Shown one piece after another: positions 16,501-25,695 of a stretch of DNA of 64,000 nt. The stretch lies in NCBI RefSeq assembly GCF_902459555.1, contig NZ_CABPSM010000001.1:1-64000 (forward strand). Reading direction: 5' to 3'. How positions within the stretch are numbered: the first letter of the stretch is position 1; each line of letters starts with the position of its first letter. Source of the DNA: Pandoraea horticolens. Lineage in GTDB: Bacteria > Pseudomonadota > Gammaproteobacteria > Burkholderiales > Burkholderiaceae. Under the pieces are notes generated by a model, which saw only the letters and a program-made list of their open reading frames with translations, did no database searches and was not told the origin of the DNA. Position numbers and translations under genes: made by a program.

Positions 16501-18047
16501 TCCCTCCCGCCCTCACCACTCATCGCCTGGCAGATCTGAAGGACTTCGGCTACGGCGAGAATTGTGCGATCATGAACCGCAGCTATGCGTGCATCGCCCA
16601 ATGCCATCAACCGCTCACGTTCATCAAGCAAAAACTTCAATACCATGTCGTGCGGGGCGTCGGCCCACGGTTCGAAGCAAATACACGTGTAACAGGCTAT
16701 CGGTTTGAGGAATCCACAATGTCCGTTTCTTCCACATGTGGCGATTGCATCAAACGAGCCAACAATCGATGGAGCAAAGATCATGCGCTCCGGCTTCAAG
16801 ACCTCAGCCTCACCACTTGGTGTGTTTCGAATCTCTCCGACAAATGCCTGTGCCAGCGGGGCTAGATGCATCGCCAGCGCTCGATCAATGCGATCAATAA
16901 TTGCCGATGTCGCCTGAACGTAAATGCCAACGTTCTGCGTGTCCGAATGATCGAGCAACTCAGCTATTACGAGTTCACAATGCCCTTCTTCGGCCGCCCG
17001 AGTTCCAATCGTGTATCGGAATCGTCTGGCTCCCGCTCGCAACGGTTCACCCGTCCGCTCCGACATGACGCAGAGGCCCTCTAACAAATTCTTCACCTTT
17101 TGGCAGATCATTCCAGCGGTCAAGTGGAAGTTGAACCCTGGAATCACTCGATCGGTGCAACTCCGAGGAAACAGTGGAGCTTCACCCGGGTCAGCCAGCG
17201 CCCCATTGAAACGATCAATCACGGCCTTCGATTGTTTGACAACAAGAGCCCCTAATTCAGGTGTGAGTAAGCGATCTTTGAACTCGCCACGTACGTTCCC
17301 GTGACGCATTTTTGCCCTCGGCAACCGTATCGAATAGGTCACGACGTCATCTTTCTCGTGCAAGAGAACAACGTCTTTAACCTTTAATCTGGCAAACTGG
17401 GTCGGCCGTTGGCCCAGCGCCATCGTGAGCCAACAAAGCACATAATCATCGAGACTAACCTTACCTGCCTCGTACTCCAAATTAAGTGCGGCTTGCAACG
17501 CATCAAGCTCGATAGCTGTTAGTGGACCGCGCACCGGGTCCTGAGTCAACACGTTGCGCCCTTTTGGGCATCCCTTTAGATGCATTTGCTCGAAGAGCCT
17601 GCAAGCGTCCGCACACACTCCGGCGTAACCCATTGCGCGCCAGCGCTTCAGAAGCGTGGACACAAACTGGAGCATCCACGGCTTTCTCTCAAAATGGGGG
17701 CAAAAGTTGAGGACATGCGTCCCGGTTATCTCAAGCAATGGCTGACCGCTTTCGCTGTGAACAAACCAAAAAAACTTGCGCGCCATCGAGAAGAGACCGA
17801 AGGAGTGAGAAGTCGACCAATTTTCAACGTACCAAACCATGATCGCCTTAAACGCGAGCTCAAAGTTCGGCGACATCGGAGGCAGCTCGTCGAACCGAAG
17901 ATGGAAATCATAGGTCGTGGCTTCACGGAGCGTCCACGTAGAGTCATGGGGGTCGAATATCGATCCGCCGCGAGCCATAACTCTCCGGGGGAGCGTGAGT
18001 TGATCTGACTCTTCTGAGGCGGACTCAACTTTACGCTTTGTCCTCAT
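16497..18047 (-). CDS. ginB: GinB tyrosine recombinase
   Basis: A 516-residue recombinase, middle gene of the gin trio. Box I is ALGQRPTQFARL. The second box reads RRFRYTIGT, with Arg in place of the usual first His, a change also seen (Tyr) in the outer GinB. LDHSDTQNVGIYVQ supplies the presumed nucleophilic Tyr. The C-terminal tail has Cys residues (CGRNGHCGFLKPIACYTCIC) that could bind zinc. It overlaps ginA by 17 nt upstream and ginC by 4 nt downstream. Loss of the box II His suggests it is either structurally divergent or an architectural partner rather than the main cleaving enzyme. That is inference. Confidence 0.85.
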   Translation of the reverse strand: MRTKRKVESASEESDQLTLPRRVMARGGSIFDPHDSTWTLREATTYDFHLRFDELPPMSPNFELAFKAIMVWYVENWSTSHSFGLFSMARKFFWFVHSESGQPLLEITGTHVLNFCPHFERKPWMLQFVSTLLKRWRAMGYAGVCADACRLFEQMHLKGCPKGRNVLTQDPVRGPLTAIELDALQAALNLEYEAGKVSLDDYVLCWLTMALGQRPTQFARLKVKDVVLLHEKDDVVTYSIRLPRAKMRHGNVRGEFKDRLLTPELGALVVKQSKAVIDRFNGALADPGEAPLFPRSCTDRVIPGFNFHLTAGMICQKVKNLLEGLCVMSERTGEPLRAGARRFRYTIGTRAAEEGHCELVIAELLDHSDTQNVGIYVQATSAIIDRIDRALAMHLAPLAQAFVGEIRNTPSGEAEVLKPERMIFAPSIVGSFDAIATCGRNGHCGFLKPIACYTCICFEPWADAPHDMVLKFLLDERERLMALGDARIAAVHDRTILAVAEVLQICQAMSGEGGRE

Positions 18048-19311
18048 GGCAAGGCCTCACCATTTTTCGCTGCAGCAGCAACGAGGCAGTTCGCGCCTTC
18101 CGCTCAGTTTCTCGTCGCGTGTAAACCTCAGCGGAACCTGACGTTTCCGACCACCCCATAAGCTGAGAGCGCGTTTTCCTTTCCATCTCTGGCTCCATAC
18201 CCATTGCGTCCGCGATCTTGGAAAAGTTGTAGTTGTTTGTGTGACGAAGTATGTGTGGAAACACATCTCGAAGCTCCGAGTGCCTTTTTCCAAGGGAGGC
18301 AAAGATTCGGTTAAGCCCTCGTAGCGAGAGTGGAGCTCCTCCGTTTGCGACGAGGAGAAATGCATGCCCTCGGGCGGCGGGAAATACGCGCCTTTCGTTC
18401 AGGATATACAGTCGTGTGCGACGAGCCAGATCGTCACTGATCGGAAGCAATCTATCTCGGGTTTTTGCATTTGGCTGACGAACTCTTGGATCTCTAAAGT
18501 CGTCCGCTCGACGAGCGATGAAAACAGTGTTCGACTGGAAGTCAATGTCACTGATCTTGATTCCTAGGAGTTCCCCTCTACGTACTCCCAGCCCCATAAA
18601 CCAGCGGATGATGAGTTCATTGCGGACTCTTGAATGCGCTCCGTGCCATGGGTTCTCTAACGAGTTGGCATGGACAACTTGCCAGAGACGCTCCTGCATA
18701 GAATCGTTAAGAGCCCTTCGGGAGCGGTTCGATGCCCCGGTTCTGCCCCTCGCGGGGATTCTCCCCGTCAAGCCGGATTCCACTCGGTCTTTGGCCACGA
18801 ATAACGTAGCTCGCAATGCATGCTTTGCGTTCATGCTCAGCAGGTACCGGTCCGCTAGCCAGCCAATGAACTGCCGGATGTACCGAATTCTGATGCCGCA
18901 GGAATCCCCCGCCACTTCGTGATGACCGCTCCATGATCGGAATCGAACACTTTCGAATGAGGTGGAAATATGACCTTCCCCGACAGGCCGGAGGTCACTG
19001 AGCGCCTCGATAGCAGCCATTGGCAGACGACACAACTGCGCGAGAGCGTTAATCTCACCCAAACTTAGCAGTCGCCCCTTGGATATTCGAGCAACTAGAT
19101 TGATCTCGTAAAGATCGCAAAAGATCTCAAAGACCTTAATAGCACGAAGCGCCTGTTCGATTGTGGCACTGGCGCGGTTACGCGCCCTGAGCTCGGACAA
19201 GACGAACACAGTCGGGTCGAACAGTGGTACACCACTTCTTACGTCTACCAACAATGGGAGACGCTCCCCTGACTCCAGCACTGTCAATCTGACCGTGTAT
19301 CGCTCAACCAT
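18031..19311 (-). CDS. ginA: GinA tyrosine recombinase
   Basis: A 426-residue tyrosine recombinase and first gene of the complete gin operon. The core-binding half (about residues 25-190) is followed by the catalytic half with box I GLGVRRGELLG, box II PHILRHTNNYN and a terminal QLMGWSETSGSAEVYTRR with the nucleophilic Tyr. It is clearly related to the outer copy at 2,882-4,147. The start lies 59 bp from TGTAAACAA in the ssb terminator region, the same spacing as in the outer copy, so the promoter and attachment site overlap here. That placement would couple gin expression to integration state. No obvious Shine-Dalgarno is present. Confidence 0.87.
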   Translation of the reverse strand: MVERYTVRLTVLESGERLPLLVDVRSGVPLFDPTVFVLSELRARNRASATIEQALRAIKVFEIFCDLYEINLVARISKGRLLSLGEINALAQLCRLPMAAIEALSDLRPVGEGHISTSFESVRFRSWSGHHEVAGDSCGIRIRYIRQFIGWLADRYLLSMNAKHALRATLFVAKDRVESGLTGRIPARGRTGASNRSRRALNDSMQERLWQVVHANSLENPWHGAHSRVRNELIIRWFMGLGVRRGELLGIKISDIDFQSNTVFIARRADDFRDPRVRQPNAKTRDRLLPISDDLARRTRLYILNERRVFPAARGHAFLLVANGGAPLSLRGLNRIFASLGKRHSELRDVFPHILRHTNNYNFSKIADAMGMEPEMERKTRSQLMGWSETSGSAEVYTRRETERKARTASLLLQRKMVRPCHEDKA

Positions 19312-19369
19312 TTATCTACACAAACACAAGTGCCTGAATCTCCACCCTCCCAAGCTTAGGTCAGAATTC

Positions 19370-19435
19370 TGTAAACAACAAAAAGCCCGCTTCCATAAGG
19401 AACGCGGGCCCGAAATTTACAATTTACCGAAAGTG
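19370..19435. repeat. ssb-side attachment-site candidate of the GInt
   Basis: TGTAAACAA (19,370-19,378) and TTTACAATTTACCGAAAGTG (19,416-19,435) bracket the ssb terminator. The second repeats the TTTACATTTACCGAAAAAGTG of 4,254-4,274 in the same orientation, with small indels. The repeat ends 4 nt short of the ssb stop codon, so integration leaves the gene whole. These are imperfect direct repeats, as reported for GInts. The precise core is not determinable by eye. Confidence 0.6.
19379..19410 (-). terminator. ssb: Intrinsic terminator of ssb
   Basis: On the minus strand GCCCGC-GTTCC and GGAA-GCGGGC form a strong stem (19,385-19,409) with a TTAT loop and one bulged base, followed by TTTTTGTTG. 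It lies about 30 nt past the ssb stop. The GInt attachment repeats flank it on both sides. Confidence 0.8.
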
Positions 19436-19439
19436 CTCG

Positions 19440-19961
19440 TCAGAACGGAATATCGTCGTCCATGTCGTCGAAGCCGCCGCCCGACTGCTTGGCTGGGGCT
19501 TGCTGACGGCCACCGCCACCACCGCCAGCGCCACCCCCGCGCGAATAACCGCCACCGCCGCCTGCGCCGCCACCTTCATCGCCGCCACCGCGCGAGTAGC
19601 CACCGCCACCACCGCCGCCTTCACCGCCACGGCCACCCAGCATTTGCATCTGGTCAGCCACGATTTCCGTGCTGTAACGGTCCGTGCCGTCCTGCGCCTG
19701 GTACTTGCGCGTGCGGATGCGGCCTTCGATATACACCGACGAGCCCTTCTTCAGGTACTCGTTGACGATCTCGGCGAGACGGCCGAAGAACGACACGCGG
19801 TGCCATTCCGTCATCTCCTTGAACTCGCCGGATTGCTTGTCCTTGTAACGGTCGGTCGTCGCCAGACGAATGTTCGCGACCGCATCGCCGCTCGGCAAGT
19901 AGCGGACTTCGGGGTCGGCGCCAAGGTTACCGACCAGGATCACTTTGTTGACTGATGCCAT
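19440..19961 (-). CDS. ssb: Single-stranded DNA-binding protein
   Basis: A 173-residue SSB. Residues 1-108 form the OB fold ([44 protein letters not shown]). Residues about 112-155 are an almost pure Gly-rich linker with YSRGGG repeats. The tip ends DMDDDIPF, the acidic hook that recruits replication and repair proteins. It acts as a tetramer coating single-stranded DNA in replication, recombination and repair. It lies 30 bp after the MFS transporter gene and is probably co-transcribed with it. Its terminator doubles as the presumed island attachment site. The long Gly linker is usual for Burkholderiales. Confidence 0.98.
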   Translation of the reverse strand: MASVNKVILVGNLGADPEVRYLPSGDAVANIRLATTDRYKDKQSGEFKEMTEWHRVSFFGRLAEIVNEYLKKGSSVYIEGRIRTRKYQAQDGTDRYSTEIVADQMQMLGGRGGEGGGGGGGYSRGGGDEGGGAGGGGGYSRGGGAGGGGGGRQQAPAKQSGGGFDDMDDDIPF

Positions 19962-19991
19962 AAAACTTTCTCCGGTATTGCTGAAATCCGA

Positions 19992-21215
19992 TCAGGATTG
20001 ACGAGGCGCTGGCGTCCTCATCGGTGCGGCGATTATAAGCCACACGAAAGCCCCGGCTGCGCATGTGAGGAATATTGCGTTTTGACCGTAGTGGGTCATA
20101 AGAAAACCCCCTAGTGCCCCGCCGCAGAACAACCCAAGTGCCTGTGTCGTATTGTAAACACCCACCGCCGCGCCCTTGCGCTGCCCCGGTGCGAGCTTCG
20201 AGACCAGCGACGGCTGCGATGCTTCCAGCACATTGAAGCCCAGGAAGTACACGAACAGCACCGTCGCGATCACGGCCACCGTCGGCGGCAAGCCGCCCAG
20301 CGCCGCCTGCGCTATCGCCACCAGCGCAATCGCCGAAAGCAGCACCATCTTCATCTTCCCGCGCTTCTCGGCCGCAATGATCGCCGGCACCATCGCCACG
20401 AACGACAAGCCCATCACCGGCAGATAGACCTCCCAGTGTTGAGCCACCGGCAGCCCCGCCGCCACCAGCATGCGCGGCATTGCCACGAAAAGCGCCGTCT
20501 GCGTGGCGTGCAATACGAAGACACCGAAATTCAGACGCAGCAGTTCCGGGTTGTGCAGCACCTCGGAAAACGGCGCCGGGCCAGCCTTGGGATGCACCGG
20601 CGGTGTCGGCACGACCCACAACACCACGAAGATAGCCAGCACCGCCAGAATGCCAATGGCCGAGAACAGGCCACTCATGCCCAGCCAGTGATACAGGAAC
20701 GGCGCGCACACGATCGCCACGGCGAACGACACGCCAATGCTACCGCCAATCATCGCCATCGCCTTCGTGCGATTCTCGTCGCTCGTCAGGTCGGCCACGC
20801 AGGCCATGACCGCCGATGAAATTGCCCCGGCGCCCTGAATCGCCCGGCCAACGATGATCCACGTCAAATCGTGCGCCAGCGCCGCCACGAGCGAGCCGAT
20901 CGCGAACACGATCAGACCGAAGATGATGACCGGCTTGCGCCCCAGCCGGTCAGACGCCCAGCCGTAAGGGATATAGAGCAGCGACTGCGTGAGGCCGTAA
21001 ATGCCGATCGCCAGTCCGACGAGAAAGGTGTTATTGCCGCCCGGAATCGTCTGAGCGAACACCGAGAACACCGGCATGATCAGGAACAGGCCAAGCATGC
21101 GCAGCGCAAAAATCCCCGCGAGCGACGCACTCGCGCGCACTTCTAGCGGGGTCATGCGGCTACCTCGGCCGCGTGTCGTGGCGGGGGAAGCGGAAGTCAC
21201 GGAATCAGTCGACAT
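19992..21215 (-). CDS. YajR-like MFS transporter
   Basis: A 407-residue major facilitator with 12 predicted helices. It is similar in pattern to E. coli YajR (TP-LE-RA start, LRMLGLFLIMPVFS, IGIYGLTQSLLYIPYGWASDRLGRKP with motif A, GRAIQGAGAISSAVMA, SDENRTKAMAMIG). It lacks the extra C-terminal YAM domain of YajR. The start at 21,215 is preferred because CCAGGACGTA provides a ribosome site and the upstream extension is arginine-rich non-membrane sequence. The substrate is unknown. This gene typically stands between ssb and uvrA in Burkholderiales; transcription continues into ssb. Confidence 0.88.
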   Translation of the reverse strand: MSTDSVTSASPATTRGRGSRMTPLEVRASASLAGIFALRMLGLFLIMPVFSVFAQTIPGGNNTFLVGLAIGIYGLTQSLLYIPYGWASDRLGRKPVIIFGLIVFAIGSLVAALAHDLTWIIVGRAIQGAGAISSAVMACVADLTSDENRTKAMAMIGGSIGVSFAVAIVCAPFLYHWLGMSGLFSAIGILAVLAIFVVLWVVPTPPVHPKAGPAPFSEVLHNPELLRLNFGVFVLHATQTALFVAMPRMLVAAGLPVAQHWEVYLPVMGLSFVAMVPAIIAAEKRGKMKMVLLSAIALVAIAQAALGGLPPTVAVIATVLFVYFLGFNVLEASQPSLVSKLAPGQRKGAAVGVYNTTQALGLFCGGALGGFLMTHYGQNAIFLTCAAGAFVWLIIAAPMRTPAPRQS

Positions 21216-21639
21216 TACGTCCTGGGAGATGGAAAAAACGCGTGCTGCCTCGGAGTTTTCTGATGATTGCAGCCCGGCCCTGCGGCATGCCTGCCACCCG
21301 GCGGGCGCGTCGATGGCTGGTCTCGACAACGCTCGGTCGCCGGCCTCTGGAAATCGGGCGGTTCGTCCCCATCTGTGCACTTGTGCGGTATGCCGCCCGA
21401 GACCGCCTGTCAGCAGGTTCAGCCCCGGCAATCAAACTTAGGTATATTAGCAGGTTTAGCCGCCCGGATTTCCCCCCCAGCGGCCCGTCCGACCGCTCCC
21501 GCCGCCAGTCGCGTCGACACCGGCCAACGCCGAGCCGACTCGGTCCGGCGTCCCGGGAAACTCGGACACTCTTGGGGGCCGGAACCCGCCCCGCGACAAT
21601 TCGCCGCGCGGATTCCTCGGCGACGACCCGGAACCGTCA
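21216..21639. promoter_or_regulatory. Divergent promoter region of the MFS-ssb unit and uvrA
   Basis: 424 bp with no gene. It must contain promoters for leftward MFS-ssb and rightward uvrA. I looked for a LexA site (CTGT-N8-ACAG). The best match, CTGTCAGCAGGTTCAG at about 21,408-21,423, deviates in the right half, so SOS control is not demonstrated. A GGTATATTAG segment near 21,442 is a possible -10 area. Confidence 0.35.
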
Positions 21640-24504
21640 ATGGAAACCATTCGTATTCGTGGGGCTCGTACCCACAACCTCAAGAACGTCAATCTCGACT
21701 TGCCGCGTCACCAGCTCGTGGTGATCACCGGCCTGTCCGGCTCCGGCAAATCGTCGCTCGCCTTCGACACGCTTTACGCGGAAGGTCAGCGGCGCTACGT
21801 CGAGAGTCTGTCGGCGTACGCGCGTCAGTTCCTGCAACTGATGGAGAAGCCTGACGTCGATCTGATCGAAGGTCTCTCGCCGGCGATCTCCATCGAACAG
21901 AAGGCCACGTCGCATAACCCGCGTTCGACGGTCGGCACGGTCACGGAAATCCACGATTACCTGCGTCTGCTCTACGCCCGCGTCGGCACACCTTACTGCC
22001 CCGACCACGGGTTGGCGCTCGAATCCCAGAGCGTCTCGCAAATGGTCGACGCGGTGCTTGCGCTGCCGGAAGACACCAAGCTCATGATCCTCGCGCCGAT
22101 CGTCGTCGATCGCAAAGGAGAGCACGCCGACCTGTTCGAGTCGATGCAGGCCCAGGGTTTCGTGCGCTTTCGCATCCGCTCCGGGGGAGGCGCCGCCAAT
22201 GAAGGCCGCGCGCGCGTGTACGACATCGACGCCCTGCCCAAGCTCAAGAAGACGGAAAAGCACTCGGTCGACGTGGTGATCGACCGCGTGAAGGTGCGCG
22301 CCGATTTGAAGCAGCGTCTGGCGGAATCGTTCGAAACGGCGCTGCGTCTGGCCGATGGCCGCGCCATTGCGCTGGAAATGGATACCGACAAGGAACACGT
22401 CTTCAGTTCGAAGTTCGCGTGCCCCGTGTGCTCGTATTCGTTGCAGGAACTCGAGCCGCGCCTGTTCTCGTTCAACAATCCGATGGGCGCCTGCCCGACC
22501 TGCGACGGTCTGGGCCAGATGACGTTTTTCGATCCGAAGCGCGTCGTCGCCTTCCCGGCGCTCTCGCTCGCGTCCGGCGCGATCAAGGGTTGGGATCGTC
22601 GCAATCAGTTTTACTTCCAGATGCTGCAAAGCCTCGCGGCGTTCTACGACTTCGATGTCGATACCGCTTTCGAGGACCTGCCGGAAGACACGCAGAAAAT
22701 CGTGCTCTACGGCTCAGGCGAGCAGACCATTCCCTTCACCTATGTGAACGAGAAAGGCCGCACGTCGGTGCGCGAGCATGCGTTCGAGGGCATCATTCCG
22801 AATCTGGAACGGCGTTATCGCGAAACCGATTCCGTCGCGGTGCGCGAAGAACTCGCCAAGTATCAGAACAACCGCGCCTGCCCCGATTGCGAGGGCAGCC
22901 GCCTGCGCCGCGAAGCCCGTTTCGTGAAGGTGGGCGAAGGCCCGCAAGCGCGCGCGATCTATGAGATCGGCAATCTGCCGCTGCGCGAAACGCTCGGTTA
23001 CTTCCACGAATTGGTGTTGCACGGCGCCAAGCGCGAGATCGCCGACAAGATCGTGAAGGAAATCGTCGCGCGTCTCACGTTCCTGAATAACGTCGGTCTC
23101 GACTATCTTTCGCTGGAGCGCAGCGCCGATACGCTCTCGGGCGGCGAAGCGCAGCGTATCCGTCTCGCATCGCAAATCGGCTCAGGGCTGACCGGCGTGA
23201 TGTATGTGCTCGACGAGCCGTCCATCGGGCTGCATCAGCGCGACAACGATCGTCTGATCGGCACGCTCAAGCATCTGCGCGATCTCGGCAACTCGGTGAT
23301 CGTGGTCGAGCACGACGAGGACATGATTCTCGCGAGCGACTACGTCGTCGACATGGGGCTCGGCGCGGGCATTCACGGCGGGACGGTGATTGCCCAAGGC
23401 AGCCCCGCGCAGATCGAGCAAACGCCGGAGTCGCTGACCGGGCAGTACCTGTCGGGGGTGCGACGCATCGAAGTGCCGGCGCAGCGCCACGCGCCGCGCG
23501 AGGAACGTCTGCGGATTTTCGATGCGACGGGCAACAACCTCAAGAGCGTCAATCTGGATCTGCCGGTCGGCTTGCTGACCTGCGTGACGGGCGTGTCCGG
23601 CTCGGGCAAATCGACGCTGATCAACGACACGCTGTATCACGCCATCGCGCGCCACCTCTATGGGTCATCGGCCGAGCCTGCACCGTATGACCAGATCGAA
23701 GGGCTGGAACACTTCGACAAGGTCATCAACGTCGACCAGTCCCCCATCGGACGCACGCCACGCTCGAACCCGGCCACTTATACGGGCGTGTTCACGCCGA
23801 TTCGTGAACTCTTCGCCGGCGTGCCCGCAGCCAAGGAACGCGGCTACGATCCGGGCCGCTTCTCGTTCAACGTGAAGGGCGGACGCTGCGAAGCCTGTCA
23901 GGGCGACGGCGTCATCAAGGTCGAAATGCACTTTCTACCGGACGTGTACGTGCCTTGCGACGTCTGTCACAGCAAGCGCTACAACCGCGAAACGCTGGAA
24001 GTGCAGTACAAGGGCCGCAATATCTCGGAAGTGCTCGACATGACGGTCGAGCAGGCGCATGAGTTCTTCAAGCCTGTTCCGGTCGTGGCGCGCAAGCTCA
24101 AGACGCTGCTCGACGTGGGTCTGGGCTACATTCGCCTCGGCCAGTCGGCCACCACACTCTCGGGCGGCGAGGCGCAGCGGGTAAAACTCTCGCTCGAACT
24201 CTCCAAGCGCGACACTGGCCGGACGCTCTATATCCTTGATGAACCGACAACCGGGCTGCATTTTCACGATATCGAGCTGCTGCTGACGGTGATTCACAGG
24301 CTGCGCGATCAGGGCAATACTGTCGTCATCATCGAACACAATCTGGACGTGATCAAAACGGCGGATTGGGTGATCGATCTCGGGCCGGAAGGCGGCGCGG
24401 GCGGCGGTCAGATCATTGCACAGGGTACGCCCGAGCAAGTGGCGGCGAACAAGGCCAGCTTCACCGGCAAGTACCTCGCCCCACTGCTCAAGCACGAGAA
24501 GTAA
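21640..24504 (+). CDS. uvrA: Excinuclease ABC subunit A
   Basis: A 954-residue UvrA, the damage-recognition ATPase of nucleotide excision repair. Two ABC modules are visible: the first Walker [21 protein letters not shown] near residue 31, the second [15 protein letters not shown] near residue 650. Both carry LSGGEAQR signatures and DEP Walker B motifs. Zinc-finger Cys pairs occur in CPVCSY...CPTCDG and CEACQGDG...CDVCH. The length equals the family norm. It forms UvrA2 or UvrA2B2, loads UvrB at lesions and is released. It is transcribed alone, divergently from the MFS-ssb unit. No frame damage is seen. Confidence 0.99.
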   Translation: METIRIRGARTHNLKNVNLDLPRHQLVVITGLSGSGKSSLAFDTLYAEGQRRYVESLSAYARQFLQLMEKPDVDLIEGLSPAISIEQKATSHNPRSTVGTVTEIHDYLRLLYARVGTPYCPDHGLALESQSVSQMVDAVLALPEDTKLMILAPIVVDRKGEHADLFESMQAQGFVRFRIRSGGGAANEGRARVYDIDALPKLKKTEKHSVDVVIDRVKVRADLKQRLAESFETALRLADGRAIALEMDTDKEHVFSSKFACPVCSYSLQELEPRLFSFNNPMGACPTCDGLGQMTFFDPKRVVAFPALSLASGAIKGWDRRNQFYFQMLQSLAAFYDFDVDTAFEDLPEDTQKIVLYGSGEQTIPFTYVNEKGRTSVREHAFEGIIPNLERRYRETDSVAVREELAKYQNNRACPDCEGSRLRREARFVKVGEGPQARAIYEIGNLPLRETLGYFHELVLHGAKREIADKIVKEIVARLTFLNNVGLDYLSLERSADTLSGGEAQRIRLASQIGSGLTGVMYVLDEPSIGLHQRDNDRLIGTLKHLRDLGNSVIVVEHDEDMILASDYVVDMGLGAGIHGGTVIAQGSPAQIEQTPESLTGQYLSGVRRIEVPAQRHAPREERLRIFDATGNNLKSVNLDLPVGLLTCVTGVSGSGKSTLINDTLYHAIARHLYGSSAEPAPYDQIEGLEHFDKVINVDQSPIGRTPRSNPATYTGVFTPIRELFAGVPAAKERGYDPGRFSFNVKGGRCEACQGDGVIKVEMHFLPDVYVPCDVCHSKRYNRETLEVQYKGRNISEVLDMTVEQAHEFFKPVPVVARKLKTLLDVGLGYIRLGQSATTLSGGEAQRVKLSLELSKRDTGRTLYILDEPTTGLHFHDIELLLTVIHRLRDQGNTVVIIEHNLDVIKTADWVIDLGPEGGAGGGQIIAQGTPEQVAANKASFTGKYLAPLLKHEK

Positions 24505-24554
24505 GACGCACTGCCAAGCCGTCACGGCATCGCTTTTTTGAAGGACGTCATTGC

Positions 24555-25583
24555 ATGGAACCGCGCTCTGGCTGGAATCCGGATCGGAATTTCTGGATCG
24601 AACTGGCGAGTTATGTCTTCGCCGCCGTGGCCCTCTGGCTAATTCTGAGCATTCACCTGCTTTCGGTGGTGCTCTCGGGAATGGTCGTTTATCAACTCGT
24701 GCATGTGCTCGGGCCACGCTTGGAACTGCGTATCTCCAGCGAGCGCGCACGGCTGGTTGCCGTTGCCCTGCTGTCGGCGGTGATCGTCGCGCTGATGACC
24801 GCGCTCATTTTCGGCATCATCACGTTCTTCCGCAGCGATGCGGGCCACTTGCAGCACATCAACGGCAGGATGATGGAAGTCGTCGAGCAGGCGCGTGCGC
24901 AGTTGCCTGCATGGATCACCGCACGGCTGCCCGCCGACATTGACGACATTCACCAGTCGATCACCGGCTACCTGAAAGACCACACGCAGGAGATGTCGCT
25001 GGTTGGCAAGGAAGCGCTCAACGCGATGGTGCACATCGTGGTGGGCCTTGTGCTCGGTGCCCTCGTGGCGCTCTCCACCATCCGGCCCGTGCACAGCATG
25101 CGTCCGCTCGCGGCCGCGCTCACGCGCCGGGTCACGCTGTTTGGCGATGCCTTTCGCCGCATCGTGTTCGCGCAGGTGAAGATTTCGGCGATCAATACCG
25201 TCTTTACCGCAATCTTTCTGATCGGCGTGCTGCCGCTGTTCGACATTCACCTTCCGCTACGCAAGACGATGATCGTGGTGACGTTCGTCGTCGGGCTGCT
25301 GCCGGTCGTGGGCAATCTGATCTCGAACACGTTCATCGTGGTGCTGGGTCTGTCGGTGTCGCTGTATGTGGCCATCACGGCGCTGGTCTTCCTGATCGTG
25401 ATTCACAAGTTCGAATACTTCCTCAACGCCCGTATCGTCGGCACGCAGATCCAGTCCCGCGCGTGGGAACTGCTGCTGGCCATGATCGTGATGGAAGCGG
25501 CATTCGGGCTGCCAGGGCTTATCGCCGCACCGATCTATTACGGATACATCAAGAGCGAACTGGCGGAAAAAGAACTCGTCTGA
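24555..25583 (+). CDS. AI-2E/PerM-family membrane protein
   Basis: A 342-residue protein of the AI-2E transporter (PerM/YdiK) superfamily with about seven or eight hydrophobic segments. A central soluble stretch at about residues 85-160 separates two N-terminal helix pairs from the conserved C-terminal block (GLLPVVGNLISNTFIVVLGL, a PxxGnlI-type motif, and GLPGLIAAPIYYGYIKSEL). The family includes putative exporters and Na+/H+ antiporter-like proteins; the substrate here is unknown. ATG at 24,555, preceded by GAAGGAC, is chosen although the frame is open from 24,366 inside uvrA. It lies 50 bp downstream of uvrA and may be co-transcribed. Confidence 0.85.
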   Translation: MEPRSGWNPDRNFWIELASYVFAAVALWLILSIHLLSVVLSGMVVYQLVHVLGPRLELRISSERARLVAVALLSAVIVALMTALIFGIITFFRSDAGHLQHINGRMMEVVEQARAQLPAWITARLPADIDDIHQSITGYLKDHTQEMSLVGKEALNAMVHIVVGLVLGALVALSTIRPVHSMRPLAAALTRRVTLFGDAFRRIVFAQVKISAINTVFTAIFLIGVLPLFDIHLPLRKTMIVVTFVVGLLPVVGNLISNTFIVVLGLSVSLYVAITALVFLIVIHKFEYFLNARIVGTQIQSRAWELLLAMIVMEAAFGLPGLIAAPIYYGYIKSELAEKELV

Positions 25584-25656
25584 GCGCACCCCGGTCGCCC
25601 CCTGTCCGCTGCCTCCACCCGAGGCAGAAGGACACCGGGCGATTTTTTTGGCCGAA

Positions 25657-25695
25657 ATTTGACATTTCGTCATTGATCGACATAATGTCAAATCA
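25657..25695 (+). promoter_or_regulatory. Palindrome-embedded promoter of the YheO-type regulator operon
   Basis: Perfect 10-bp inverted arms ATTTGACATT (25,657-25,666) and AATGTCAAAT (25,684-25,693) are spaced by 17 bp. They contain a TTGACA -35 box (25,659-25,664) and a CATAAT -10 box (25,681-25,686) with a 16-bp spacer. A transcript would start about at the ATG (25,695), and no Shine-Dalgarno is visible, so it may be leaderless. Because both promoter boxes lie in the arms, a dimeric regulator bound here should block transcription; autoregulation is inferred. Confidence 0.6.

Larger units (their letters stand above)
4254..19435 (-). mobile_element. Inner, apparently complete GInt genomic island carrying CBASS cargo
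   Basis: The island runs from the ssb terminator (right) to the AT-rich repeat region near 4.25-4.41 kb (left), roughly 15 kb. Its right end is a complete ginABCD operon. The cargo is a DEDDh exonuclease gene, an IS3 transposase remnant, a two-component system, a type III CBASS operon and an unknown nuclease-like gene. Imperfect direct repeats TTTACATTTACCGAAAAAG and TTTACAATTTACCGAAAG lie at the two ends in the same orientation. ssb itself stays intact. The base composition is visibly lower in GC than the flanking core genes. The family is established knowledge (GInt islands with three integrases plus GinD). The boundaries are inferred. Confidence 0.7.

Noticed and set aside
13337-19311. Tn554-type transposon as the identity of the recombinase trio
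   Set aside because: Tn554 has two recombinases plus TnpC; here there are three large recombinases (426, 516 and 675 residues) plus a small fourth protein, which fits GInt better. RIT elements also have three recombinases but shorter ones and no GinD-like gene.
19312-19440. tRNA gene as the integration target
   Set aside because: I see no cloverleaf or CCA end near the island boundary; the flank is the ssb 3' end and its terminator.
21404-21424. Possible LexA/SOS box upstream of uvrA
   Set aside because: The right half reads TCAG instead of ACAG and no better copy is near; not enough for a regulatory claim.
21637-22629. 330-codon minus-strand frame over the start of uvrA
   Set aside because: UvrA is certain on the other strand; the frame has random-looking Arg/His composition.
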